A stretch of 64,000 nt of DNA from Akkermansiaceae bacterium. GTDB lineage: Bacteria > Verrucomicrobiota > Verrucomicrobiia > Verrucomicrobiales > Akkermansiaceae. Below the pieces are notes generated by a model. It saw nothing but the letters and a program-made list of their open reading frames with translations. It ran no database searches and was not told where the DNA came from. How positions within the stretch are numbered: the first letter of the stretch is position 1; every line of letters begins with the position of its first letter. The translations under genes were made by a program, and so were the position numbers. Positions 33,312 through 41,219 of this stretch are shown in pieces. The stretch is taken from assembly GCA_017798145.1 (NCBI GenBank), contig CP059069.1, forward strand, positions 2,837,226 through 2,901,225, in the 5' to 3' direction.

Positions 33312-36300
33312 TTTGACCAGCTTTTGTTATTTCTAAACCGGAAAACCGAGGTTGCGGAAAAGACTTCAATCTCGGGCCTAGTAGGATCTGCCACTCCGCC
33401 GCCCCTCATCAGTCCTTTCTCAGCATGATGAATTTCTCCGTCCTGAGTTCCGGGTTGATGCCCGATTTCGTGTGCGGCCACTGCTATGATATAGTTTTTA
33501 AGATCCTCCCGTGCCTCATTTCCGATTACGGGATTGGCACCAGCGGCCGCAATTCTGAATGAGTTATCAAACCATTCCCGGCAGTTTTCAACATACACAA
33601 CCGCCTGTTCAATGCCATTTATTGGTGTGGTCGCGCCATCGGTTGGTATCTCGAATTTGGGATCATCATCCTCATGAATGTTAAATTGGTATGCAGTCGT
33701 GAGTGGTGCTATCCAAAAGCTCTTGGTTTCGACAAGTTCCCTAGCATTCGAAGTGACTGACTGAACTTCTGGAAGCAATGGATCATGGACTTTAAAAGGA
33801 ACCGTTTTCGTTTTGTTATAGGATCCTGAATCGATAATTTCGATGAACGAGGTAGAGAATAGTTTTCTCATGAATCCTTCCTCGGCTACGGCTAGATCGT
33901 TGCGGGGAAGTGGCGGTTCTGTCAGCCCGTAACCATCATCGTCGTAGAGCCGGAAGCTTGTCCCGTTGGGAATATTCGCATGATTTCCGGAGATACTCAG
34001 GTGATAGGTGCCCGTTAGACCACCTACAAGTTTGGATTCGATAACAGACTGTGTGGCGTTTTGAAAAATAATGCGTGAGTTCTCCAGATTGGCAAAACTC
34101 GAGAAGTCTTTTACGGGAGAAATAACGAGCCATGTATCATTGCCGTTCGTATGCGCGAAGCTGTTCGTAATTCCAGGAATTCCTACTTCTGATTCGAAGT
34201 AGTTCTCCTTGAAGCCGGATGGGTCGTCGCCGATTGCCAGCATCGAATCATTCTCCACCCACAGCCTTCGCCAGACGGTAAGTGATTCGGATGCTATTAT
34301 TTCGCCCGTCTGTGCGGATTCTAATCCGATGTATGTTGGAAGCGTAGAATTGGATGTTTGGACTTCGGAGTAACCCTGTGCGTCTTCGACGGAAAGGACT
34401 GCTCGGTAATTATCGCCGGGCTGCATGCCGACTCGGTAGTCGAACTCCGCGCGTCCGTTGACGTTAAATGCCTTGTCGGAGGTGTTGTTCCCCCACTTGT
34501 TCTGTGTGTTGTCCCAGAAGTGGCCCGATTTGGCGGTGTGAAGGAAGTCGTTGGGATGGTTGTCGTCCCCGGCTTTGCCATTTGTGTCGATGACGGAATT
34601 CTCTCCTTCTACATCCATGTCGAAAACCTCGTCCGTGCTGTCGTCGATGTCGAAGGATTTGACGTAGCATTCGATGCCTTTGAGGCCTTCGGTGGCTACG
34701 AGACGGAGCTTGTGACGAATTTGGTTGTCGTGAGGGTTCTTGCGGCCGGGGAAGATGCGTTTGCCTTTCTCTGTGTGCGTCCAGGGGTCGATGTGTGTGT
34801 CGAGGTTGTCGAATCCTTCGATTTCCTCCCAGACGAGTTTGGGCGCTACAATGGCGACGCGCCGGTTTTCATAATTCGCTTCGAACTCGGGCTGGGTGGC
34901 GGCCACGTCCTGCCTGCCTATTCCCGTAAGGGGGGTGTTGGGGTCGTTGGTGCCGGTGGCGGGGTCATAGGACTCGATGAATTTCCCGAGGTAGGCGGTC
35001 TGGGGCTGGATCTTGAGCGTGTAGTCGTAGTCCGGCCCTTTGCCGGGGGCGTTTGGGTCATAGCCGCTGCTGCCTTGGGTGCTGCTCTGCCAGTCGATCT
35101 GGAAGGTGTAGGTCTCTCCCTTATGGAAGATGCTTCTAGGAAGTTCAAGGTAGGAGCCGTGCCCTCCGGAGCGGTGGGTATGGAAGCGGAATTCGTCCCC
35201 GGTCAAGGGGTCGATACGGAATATATTGAGGTTGTAGTCCTCGCTGTCGCTGCCGCTCTGGTCGCCGACGCCAAGCAGTATCGTGACGCGTTTATCGGTA
35301 GCCAGGGGCTGTCCGTTGTCCCTGTCGTCAGACGGGTTGGAACCGTTGGTGATTTCCGCCCCGTCGGTAGTGCCGTCGCCGTCCGTGTCGTCGAGAGTGG
35401 GATCGGAGGCGAAGCTGAATTCCTGGAAGTTGGTGGCACCGTCGATGTCGGGGTCGCCGCTGCCGCCGTTGTCTCCGGTTGCGACGAGTGGATTCAGGTT
35501 GTGAGCGACTTCCCAGCCGTCGGGGAGGAGGTCGCCGTCGGTGTCGGGGTGGGCTATATCGGTTTGGTGGGTGTTCTGCTCGTCGAGGTCGGAGAGGCCG
35601 TCGCCATCGGTGTCGCGGACGGTGTTTTCCCAGACGAAGGGGGAGGTGATGAAACCGTATTCACCGTGTTCGCGGGTGTTGTCCTTGTCGAAGTCGTTCC
35701 AGATCTCGGTGTTGTTCTCGCTGACGTCCCAGAGGCCATCGTTGTCGATGTCTTCGTGGAAAAGGTCAAGCGACTCGGTTCCGTTGAGAGGACGAGACCA
35801 GATGCGGATACGGTCAAAGGTGCCGAGCGCCTGGTTCTGTGGGAGGCTGGGAGCCATGCGCCCGAAGGTATTCCAATCGTAGTTGTAGTCGGTGGGCGAA
35901 GTCGGGGCGGTTTTGGTGAGCGGGATGTTGAGCCATGTGACGCTTTGGTTATCGAGGCCGGGCATGATGGTGCCGTCGATGTAGAGGGTGTATTTCCCGG
36001 CGGTGCGGACGATGGTGTAGTGGTGCCATTTCCCGTCATCCGCTGTGCCGAGGGGACGGGTGAAGCTTTTCCCGATGATGCTGCTGTGGGGGGCGCCACC
36101 GCTGGTGTTCCATGTGTATGCGCCAAGGTAGAATTCCTCTTCGGTGGCGTTTTTTCGTCGGACGGCCAGCGTGTTACTGGCGATGCTGCTTTGCGAGGGC
36201 CTGCAATCGCTGAGGCTCCAGAGGCATTTGTGGATCGTGTTGCCGTTTTTTATGCTGTCTTTCTGGAAGCGGTGCCAGAAGGAGAGGGTGAAGGAGTTGG

Positions 36301-37297
36301 TAATGCCCGTAAAAACCTTGCCGTCGCCGAACACGGACTTGTCGGCGAGCGGGAGGCCGTGGGAAACGAAGCCGCGCCGCGCGAAAAAGGGCTGGCCGCT
36401 GAGGGAGAATGGGACGAGGACAGGCCATGCGGGGGTGATGCCAGGTGCGCGATTCTCGGAGCGAGCCTCGTTCTTCCCGAACAGGTTTGCGATGGGCATG
36501 GAGGCTTCCTCGAATGTCCAGTTTGCCTTGAGGCCGACCATGAGTCCTGCGGTTTCAAGGCCAAGCCCATCAGGATCGGCTACGGTCCCGGAGTCTTTCG
36601 GCGCAGCGTCGATGCCATCGGGGATCCCGTCGCGGTCGGTGTCGGGCGAGAAAGGGTCGAGGGTGAGTTCGTTTTCCTCCCAGTCGCTGAGTGTGTCGCC
36701 GTCCGAATCCGTGTCACCGATAACGATGCGCATGAAGACTTTCGCGGGTATGGTGCCGTCGGCGTAAATGTTCTCGGACTCAAAGGTCTGCGCCACGCCG
36801 CTGCCCAGAAACACTTCGGAAGCGGGTGACCAGTCCACGAGGTTTTCCGAAATGGCCACCTGGTAGGTTTTTCCGGCGATGGTGGGCCAGGTAAGGGTGA
36901 CGATGGGCGGGTCGATCACCACCGGCGGCGGGCCCGATGGCGTGATCGGGCCGGGCGAAAAAGGATTTTCGGGTGGGGGCGAAGCCGGGGCTGCGGAGGC
37001 CTCGCTTTCCTCGAATGTGCCGGGGGTGTATGAGATTTCTGGGCGTACGAGGCCGACGGGCACGCTGCCGTCATTGGGATCGGTTCCGGCGGTGGACTCT
37101 TGGAGGTTCGTCCAGCCGTCCAGATCGGGATCGGCGGCGGGGGCTTGATCGGCGGGCGGATTGGGGCCGATGAGGAAGCCGTATTTCGTTTCCCACAAGT
37201 CTGAGAGACCATCAGTATCGGTGTCGATCAGTGCGTGTGCGGCGGGAGAAATCAAAAGCCAGAGTCCGGCTGCCAGAGGGAAAGAGAGGCGCTTCAT
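33308..37297 (-). CDS. Large secreted protein: TSP3-like repeats, LamG-like domain, C-terminal metzincin-type motif
   Basis: 1329 residues with a signal peptide (MKRLSFPLAAGLWLLISPAAHA). Calcium-binding thrombospondin type-3-like repeats occur in several places (DTDTDGLSD near the start; DTDSDGDTLSDWEENE; DTDGDGLSDLDEQNT; DDTDGDGTTDGAE). Between them lies a LamG/concanavalin-like region (ANWTFEEASMPIANL, KWHHYTIVRTAGKYTLYIDG, FDRIRIWSRPLN). Near the C-terminus, His1276-Glu-Ile-Gly-His1280-x-x-Gly1283-x-x-Asp1286 (33440-33472) fits HExxHxxGxxD, with a possible Met-turn at Met1297, suggesting a zinc protease. The first codon overlaps the upstream stop and the last overlaps the downstream start. 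Protease activity is an inference. Confidence 0.82.
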   Translation of the reverse strand: MKRLSFPLAAGLWLLISPAAHALIDTDTDGLSDLWETKYGFLIGPNPPADQAPAADPDLDGWTNLQESTAGTDPNDGSVPVGLVRPEISYTPGTFEESEASAAPASPPPENPFSPGPITPSGPPPVVIDPPIVTLTWPTIAGKTYQVAISENLVDWSPASEVFLGSGVAQTFESENIYADGTIPAKVFMRIVIGDTDSDGDTLSDWEENELTLDPFSPDTDRDGIPDGIDAAPKDSGTVADPDGLGLETAGLMVGLKANWTFEEASMPIANLFGKNEARSENRAPGITPAWPVLVPFSLSGQPFFARRGFVSHGLPLADKSVFGDGKVFTGITNSFTLSFWHRFQKDSIKNGNTIHKCLWSLSDCRPSQSSIASNTLAVRRKNATEEEFYLGAYTWNTSGGAPHSSIIGKSFTRPLGTADDGKWHHYTIVRTAGKYTLYIDGTIMPGLDNQSVTWLNIPLTKTAPTSPTDYNYDWNTFGRMAPSLPQNQALGTFDRIRIWSRPLNGTESLDLFHEDIDNDGLWDVSENNTEIWNDFDKDNTREHGEYGFITSPFVWENTVRDTDGDGLSDLDEQNTHQTDIAHPDTDGDLLPDGWEVAHNLNPLVATGDNGGSGDPDIDGATNFQEFSFASDPTLDDTDGDGTTDGAEITNGSNPSDDRDNGQPLATDKRVTILLGVGDQSGSDSEDYNLNIFRIDPLTGDEFRFHTHRSGGHGSYLELPRSIFHKGETYTFQIDWQSSTQGSSGYDPNAPGKGPDYDYTLKIQPQTAYLGKFIESYDPATGTNDPNTPLTGIGRQDVAATQPEFEANYENRRVAIVAPKLVWEEIEGFDNLDTHIDPWTHTEKGKRIFPGRKNPHDNQIRHKLRLVATEGLKGIECYVKSFDIDDSTDEVFDMDVEGENSVIDTNGKAGDDNHPNDFLHTAKSGHFWDNTQNKWGNNTSDKAFNVNGRAEFDYRVGMQPGDNYRAVLSVEDAQGYSEVQTSNSTLPTYIGLESAQTGEIIASESLTVWRRLWVENDSMLAIGDDPSGFKENYFESEVGIPGITNSFAHTNGNDTWLVISPVKDFSSFANLENSRIIFQNATQSVIESKLVGGLTGTYHLSISGNHANIPNGTSFRLYDDDGYGLTEPPLPRNDLAVAEEGFMRKLFSTSFIEIIDSGSYNKTKTVPFKVHDPLLPEVQSVTSNARELVETKSFWIAPLTTAYQFNIHEDDDPKFEIPTDGATTPINGIEQAVVYVENCREWFDNSFRIAAAGANPVIGNEAREDLKNYIIAVAAHEIGHQPGTQDGEIHHAEKGLMRGGGVADPTRPEIEVFSATSVFRFRNNKSWSK

Positions 37298-38085
37298 TGC
37301 GCGTCTCCTTCGGCTGGGGTTGGGAGAGGCGTCTCGGCGATGCGGTAGCGGATGATGAGATCCTTTGGCTGGGGCGGGTTGGCGAGGAGTTCGGCTGCCT
37401 TGGCTTTGGCGGCGCGCTCGCGCCCAAGGTGGGCGGCGGCTAGTTTCGCTCCCTCGGTGGCATAGATCTTGTGTAGCGAGTCGATGAGAACGAGCGCTTC
37501 GGCAGGGAGGTTCTTCTGGTCAGGGATGAATGCGGGGGCAGTTCCGGAAAATTGCGGAGCCTCCTCCGCAGGGAATTCTTCGTTGCCGATCCCCATGATG
37601 AAGCAATGGGGTTGCCCGTCGGTTCCGAGGAAAGTGGAGATACCCGAGAAATGGTTGAAATCGACGTTCGACCAGCCAGAGCATTCGATGCTCGCGCCAT
37701 CTTCCCTGCAGTGAACCCAGCGCACAGATGTCAGTGAACCCGCATAGACACTGGCCGAAAGCAAGGTGAGGTAGGTGGGGGCGGTGGGGGCGGCGTCCTG
37801 CGTTTCCCCTGCCGGGACGGCTGGAGCAGGAGACGGTTTGACGGAGATTACGGGCTTCACCGGGTCGTTGGGATCAAGCGCGAGGCGCTGAACCGTGATG
37901 TCGCGCCCTCCCTGTCGGGTGACGGTGGTTTCCTCCACGTCCGCCGGGCGTAACGCGACGCGGATTTCGGGGGCTATTGCCTCGCTGCCGTCTGGTGGTT
38001 CGGTGAGAAGGGCGGGTTGCTGCTGGGCATTCGTAACTGAAAGCGAGGCGACAAGCGCAATGAGAGGGAGAGGAAACTTTTTCAT
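37294..38085 (-). CDS. Small secreted protein, first gene of the metzincin cassette
   Basis: A 263-residue protein with a signal peptide (MKKFPLPLIALVASLSVTNA), a Pro/Ala-rich linker (~84-105), and a globular region with two Cys (WVHCREDGASIECSGWSNVD) that could form a disulfide, then FNHFSGISTFLGTDGQPHCF. The C-terminal segment is Ala/Lys-rich helix (KLAAAHLGRERAAKAKAAEL) followed by LIIRYRIAETPLP. No family is recognised. Its stop overlaps the start of the 1329-residue protein gene (ATGA, 37294-37297), so the two are coupled. Upstream lies only a palindromic repeat. Confidence 0.75.
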   Translation of the reverse strand: MKKFPLPLIALVASLSVTNAQQQPALLTEPPDGSEAIAPEIRVALRPADVEETTVTRQGGRDITVQRLALDPNDPVKPVISVKPSPAPAVPAGETQDAAPTAPTYLTLLSASVYAGSLTSVRWVHCREDGASIECSGWSNVDFNHFSGISTFLGTDGQPHCFIMGIGNEEFPAEEAPQFSGTAPAFIPDQKNLPAEALVLIDSLHKIYATEGAKLAAAHLGRERAAKAKAAELLANPPQPKDLIIRYRIAETPLPTPAEGDAQ

Positions 38086-38120
38086 ATTTGCTGGGGTTTC
38101 CTTCCAGGTGGACGGGGAGT

Positions 38121-38265
38121 TAGAAAGTCGTACACAGACGACTGCAACGGCCTTTAGCCGTTCCCCGGAGGCAACGGCCTGGACATTCGCCGCCGCCTCC
38201 CCGGCCTTTCGGTCGGTTTGGCGGCATCGTTGCGGTCGATGCCGACCGCTGTGTATGGCTTTCTA
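38121..38265. repeat. Palindromic intergenic repeat PR4
   Basis: Imperfect 17-bp terminal inverted repeats, TAGAAAGTCGTACACAG (38121-38137) and CTGTGTATGGCTTTCTA (38249-38265), 15 of 17 matching. Internal hairpins include AACGG...CCGTT and GCGGTCGATGCCGACCGC-like sequence. The ~145-bp unit is non-coding and sits upstream of the metzincin cassette. It could be a MITE, or hold promoter elements. Confidence 0.55.
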
Positions 38266-38325
38266 AAACCCGTCCCCTAGTGAGGACATCCAGACCATGA
38301 AACAAATGCAACGGCCATGGCAAGC

Positions 38326-38355
38326 AGAAATCACGAATGTAGAAATCACGAACGT
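38326..38355. repeat. 15-bp tandem repeat, two copies
   Basis: AGAAATCACGAATGT (38326-38340) is followed directly by AGAAATCACGAACGT (38341-38355), 14 of 15 identical. The rest of 38266-38426 shows no gene or clear promoter. Confidence 0.6.
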
Positions 38356-38426
38356 AAGAAGACCGCGCAACACGAAGGGTAGAACGGGGGTTGATTTGGC
38401 GGCGGGGCGGAGCAATGCTGGCGGGC

Positions 38427-38891
38427 ATGAAACCGAAGCTTGGGGAGATGGCACCGGATTTCCGGGCGACTGTGGTTGACGGGGAAAATGAAACAGAGCT
38501 TTCCCTCGCGGATCTTCGCGGGGAGACAGTGGTGCTGGTTTTCTACCCCAAAGACAATACGCCGGGCTGCACGATACAGGCGTGCTCGCTGCGGGATCAT
38601 TGGGATGAGATCAAGGGCAAGGCGCGGGTTTTCGGAGTGAGCGCGGATAGTGTTGCGAGCCACCGGAAGTTCATTGCGAAGAGGGATTTGCCCTACCCGC
38701 TCATCGCGGATGTGGACAAGGCGATCGCGGAGGCATACGGGGTGTGGGTGCAGAAATCGATGATGGGAAAAAAATTCATGGGGGTAGAGCGGAGCACTTT
38801 CGTGATCGCCCCGGATGGAAAAATCGCGGCGGTGCTGGAGAAGGTCTCGCCGCTGAAGCACACAGCACTGCTTTCTGAAATCCTCGGATGA
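38427..38891 (+). CDS. bcp: Thiol peroxidase, BCP/PrxQ-type peroxiredoxin
   Basis: 154 residues from the ATG at 38427. Reduces peroxides with thioredoxin-type donors. The BCP pattern is clear: GEMAPDFRA, VLVFYPKDNTPGCTIQAC (peroxidatic Cys in PGCT and resolving Cys five residues later, the intramolecular 2-Cys arrangement), FGVSADSVASHRKF, and ERSTFVIAPDGKI. No signal peptide, so cytoplasmic. The next gene begins in a 4-nt ATGA overlap. Confidence 0.93.
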   Translation: MKPKLGEMAPDFRATVVDGENETELSLADLRGETVVLVFYPKDNTPGCTIQACSLRDHWDEIKGKARVFGVSADSVASHRKFIAKRDLPYPLIADVDKAIAEAYGVWVQKSMMGKKFMGVERSTFVIAPDGKIAAVLEKVSPLKHTALLSEILG

Positions 38892-39358
38892 GCGCAAAAA
38901 CGAAGCGAGGGGAGCATCCGCACATCGGGCTAGCCGTGCTGGCGGCGGGCGGGATGGCGCTGGGTCTTTGCGCCGGCCTCCAGTTCCTTGGTCTCGCGGC
39001 TCGGCTCGATGGGCTGGCCGGCCGGATGTTTTTGCCAACTGGCATGGCAGAACCTCCGCGCCCGCTGGATCCCATGGTTTCCTGGCTTTTTACGGCGGCC
39101 TTCGCCTTCGCCCTGCCCGCCGTGATCCTGAATGTTCCGGGGCTCTGGAGAAGGCTGGTGGTCTGGGGCGTCTGCATCGCCCTCACCATCGCGTGGGGGC
39201 CGGTGCTGGTTCTCGCAGCGCACAAGCCGCAGATCGGGGTGGCCTTGGTGGCCGTCCTGTGGTCGGGTTTCTGCGCGATGTTCTACACCACGAACCATGT
39301 CCTGCCGGCTGACCGGGAGGAATCAACCATACAACCCAAGGAAGATGGCACGCGCTGA
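38888..39358 (+). CDS. Hypothetical membrane protein with about four helices
   Basis: 156 residues, strongly hydrophobic, with helices at about 14-36, 64-82, 88-108 and 116-134, a basic N-terminus and a charged C-terminus. No conserved motif is recognised. It is coupled to bcp upstream by an ATGA overlap, and its last codons overlap the recR start by 14 nt, so the three genes form an operon. Function unknown. Confidence 0.72.
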   Translation: MSAKTKRGEHPHIGLAVLAAGGMALGLCAGLQFLGLAARLDGLAGRMFLPTGMAEPPRPLDPMVSWLFTAAFAFALPAVILNVPGLWRRLVVWGVCIALTIAWGPVLVLAAHKPQIGVALVAVLWSGFCAMFYTTNHVLPADREESTIQPKEDGTR

Positions 39359-39953
39359 TTTCCCCGCGCCGGTCAGGGCGCTTGTCGATGAGCTCAAGCG
39401 GCTGCCGGGGATAGGCCCGCGCAGTGCGGAGCGGATGGCGGTGTGGTTGTTGCAGCACAAGAAAGCGGATCCGACCGCGCTGGCCGGGGCGCTGGTCTGC
39501 GCCCATGAGGCGATCATCCCCTGCCCGGTGTGCGGTTTCTTCGCCACCCGCGAGGGCTGCGGGATCTGCGACGACACGAAGCGCGACGGCACGCTGCTGT
39601 GCGTCATCGAGCAGGCGACGGATGTGTTGCCGCTGGAGCGCGCCGGGGTGTTCAAGGGGCGCTACCACTGCCTCGGCGGGAAGCTCTCGCCGCTGGACCG
39701 TGTTTCCCCGGAGGATCTTCACATCCCGGAGCTGATGCGGCGTGTGGAGCAGAGCGACGGGCAGATGGAAATCATCCTCGCGCTCGGCGCGGATGTGGAG
39801 GGCGAGGCGACCTCGAACTACCTGGCCGACATGCTGCGGGGAAAATCAGCAAGGGTGACGCGCATCGCGCAGGGGCTTCCTGCGGGGGGCGGGCTGGAGC
39901 ACGCCGATGAGCTTACGCTGATACGGGCTCTGCAGGGGCGGCGGGATTTCTAG
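39345..39953 (+). CDS. recR: Recombination mediator protein RecR
   Basis: 202 residues, typical for RecR, which works with RecO and RecF to load RecA at gaps. Features in order: N-terminal helix-hairpin-helix (ELKRLPGIGPRSAERMAVWL), the Cys4 zinc finger (CPVCGFFATREGCGIC), and a Toprim domain (LCVIEQATDVLPLE; FKGRYHCLGGKLSPLD). The C-terminal Walker-like segment (RIAQGLPAGGGLEHADELTL) closes the protein. The ATG at 39345 is chosen because the family begins here. dnaX, its usual neighbour, is absent. Confidence 0.95.
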   Translation: MARADFPAPVRALVDELKRLPGIGPRSAERMAVWLLQHKKADPTALAGALVCAHEAIIPCPVCGFFATREGCGICDDTKRDGTLLCVIEQATDVLPLERAGVFKGRYHCLGGKLSPLDRVSPEDLHIPELMRRVEQSDGQMEIILALGADVEGEATSNYLADMLRGKSARVTRIAQGLPAGGGLEHADELTLIRALQGRRDF

Positions 39954-40014
39954 CCTTCGCGGCCGGCGAACAAGCCCCTTGCCCGCGCCGGTGCCCGGCA
40001 CCGACAAGATCGTG

Positions 40015-40215
40015 ATGTCTTTGAAACCCAATCTTGCGGCCGCCTGCGCCTGTTTGGCCGCGCCCGCATTTTCCTCCGCCGCAGCCATCCCATGTCCGCT
40101 CGATGCGCTGGTGGAGACTCCCGGGAACTGGAAGATGAAGCCGACGGTGCATTGGGTCAGGGATCGGGGGGTGCCTGCCTTCTGCCCCACCAGCTCGCGA
40201 GTATGCTGCCTATGA
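40015..40215 (+). other. Possible truncated secreted-protein gene (N-terminal fragment)
   Basis: The frame from the ATG 40015 begins with a convincing signal peptide (MSLKPNLAAACACLAAPAFS, then SAAAIPCPLDALVETPGNWK) but then runs into the 3' end of the convergent transporter gene and stops after 66 residues with unlikely composition. It may be the 5' remnant of an exported-protein gene broken at about 40150, or chance. Confidence 0.22.
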
Positions 40216-41125
40216 TGCAGTGGAAAAAGGCGGAAATCGCGCAGGGCGCGGCGGCCAGCATGGTGAAATGGGTGTTTGCGAGGCTGGAGCCGAGGCCGGA
40301 GTTCTGCATGCCGACCTCGATGCATACGGTGCGGCATTCCTTTTCAGGGAATCCGAAGAGCCGCGCCCAGAGGTAGCCGAGGCCGAAGCCGAAGGCATGG
40401 AGGGCGAAAACGGCTGGCAGAAGAACATTCCAATGCTCGATGATCGAGGGCTTGGTCTTGCCGACGACGGCGGAGACGATGAGCACGATGACCAGCACCG
40501 AGACGACGGGTGAAACGTTTTTCACGGGCGCGAGCCATTTGCCGAGATACCTGTTGAGCAGCAGGCCGACAAGGATGGGCAGCAGGACGATGGCAACCAT
40601 GGATACGATCATCGGCCCGGCCTCGATGCGGAGGATGGCGGAGGCGTAGGCTTTTGTAAGGAACGGGGTGAGGCCGACGGCGAGGAAGGTGGAGCACATG
40701 GTCATCAGCACGCTCAGTGCGAGGTTGCCACGGGCGAGGTAGGTGACGACGTTGGAGGCGGTGCCACCGGGGCAGCAGCTCACCAGGATGATGCCGAGTT
40801 GAACTGGTCCCGGCAGGCCGGAGAGCGAGGCGACCGTCCAGCCGGCGAGGGGCATGATCACGAATTGCGCGGCGACCCCCAGGGCGATCCAGCGTGGCGT
40901 TTTCAGGCACTCGCGGAAGTCTGCGAAGGATAGCGTCATGCCCATCCCGAGCATGATGACGCCGAGCCCTGCGGAAATGAGGGAGATTCCCGTTCCCGGG
41001 ATATCGCCGAGGAACCAGGTGAAGTGGCCGGGTGCGAACCACGCCCATGCCACGCCTACGAGTGTCCAGAGCCAGAAAAGGTTCACCGCGCGGGATGCCA
41101 TGCGGCGATTATTGGCGGAGTCCAT
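40157..41125 (-). CDS. Bile acid:sodium symporter (BASS/SBF) family transporter
   Basis: 322 residues from the ATG at 41125 (a second ATG at 41101 is possible). It has about ten membrane helices. The family signatures are the crossover motif VSCCPGGTASNVVTYLARGN and EVGMQNSGLGSSLA. BASS proteins import organic anions such as bile acids, pantoate or 2-oxoacids with Na+; the substrate cannot be set here. The 3' end converges with a possible gene fragment. A palindromic repeat separates it from the NADH dehydrogenase gene upstream. Confidence 0.92.
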   Translation of the reverse strand: MDSANNRRMASRAVNLFWLWTLVGVAWAWFAPGHFTWFLGDIPGTGISLISAGLGVIMLGMGMTLSFADFRECLKTPRWIALGVAAQFVIMPLAGWTVASLSGLPGPVQLGIILVSCCPGGTASNVVTYLARGNLALSVLMTMCSTFLAVGLTPFLTKAYASAILRIEAGPMIVSMVAIVLLPILVGLLLNRYLGKWLAPVKNVSPVVSVLVIVLIVSAVVGKTKPSIIEHWNVLLPAVFALHAFGFGLGYLWARLFGFPEKECRTVCIEVGMQNSGLGSSLANTHFTMLAAAPCAISAFFHCIIGSILASWWGRRQAPPDP

Positions 41126-41146
41126 CCGCGATGGCGACACTAATGC

Positions 41147-41216
41147 GGAGCCATGCCTGTGGCCGGATTCCTGAGTGTGCAGCATCGCCGGGGAAGCCGG
41201 CCACAGGCACGGCTCC
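41147..41216. repeat. Palindromic intergenic repeat PR6
   Basis: Two 20-bp arms, 41147-41166 and 41197-41216, complementary at 19 of 20 positions with a 30-nt loop; the core is GCCTGTGGCCGG. It fills the space between the stop of the dehydrogenase gene and the start of the BASS gene. Confidence 0.65.
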
Positions 41217-41219
41217 CCA

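Noticed and set aside
34358..36829. A very long plus-strand open frame opposite the 1329-residue protein gene
   Set aside because: It is the mirror of an Asp/Gly/Ser-rich coding sequence in G+C-rich DNA. It has a Val/Gly-rich composition, no domain and no start signal, and the minus-strand gene has a signal peptide, domains and overlapping neighbours.
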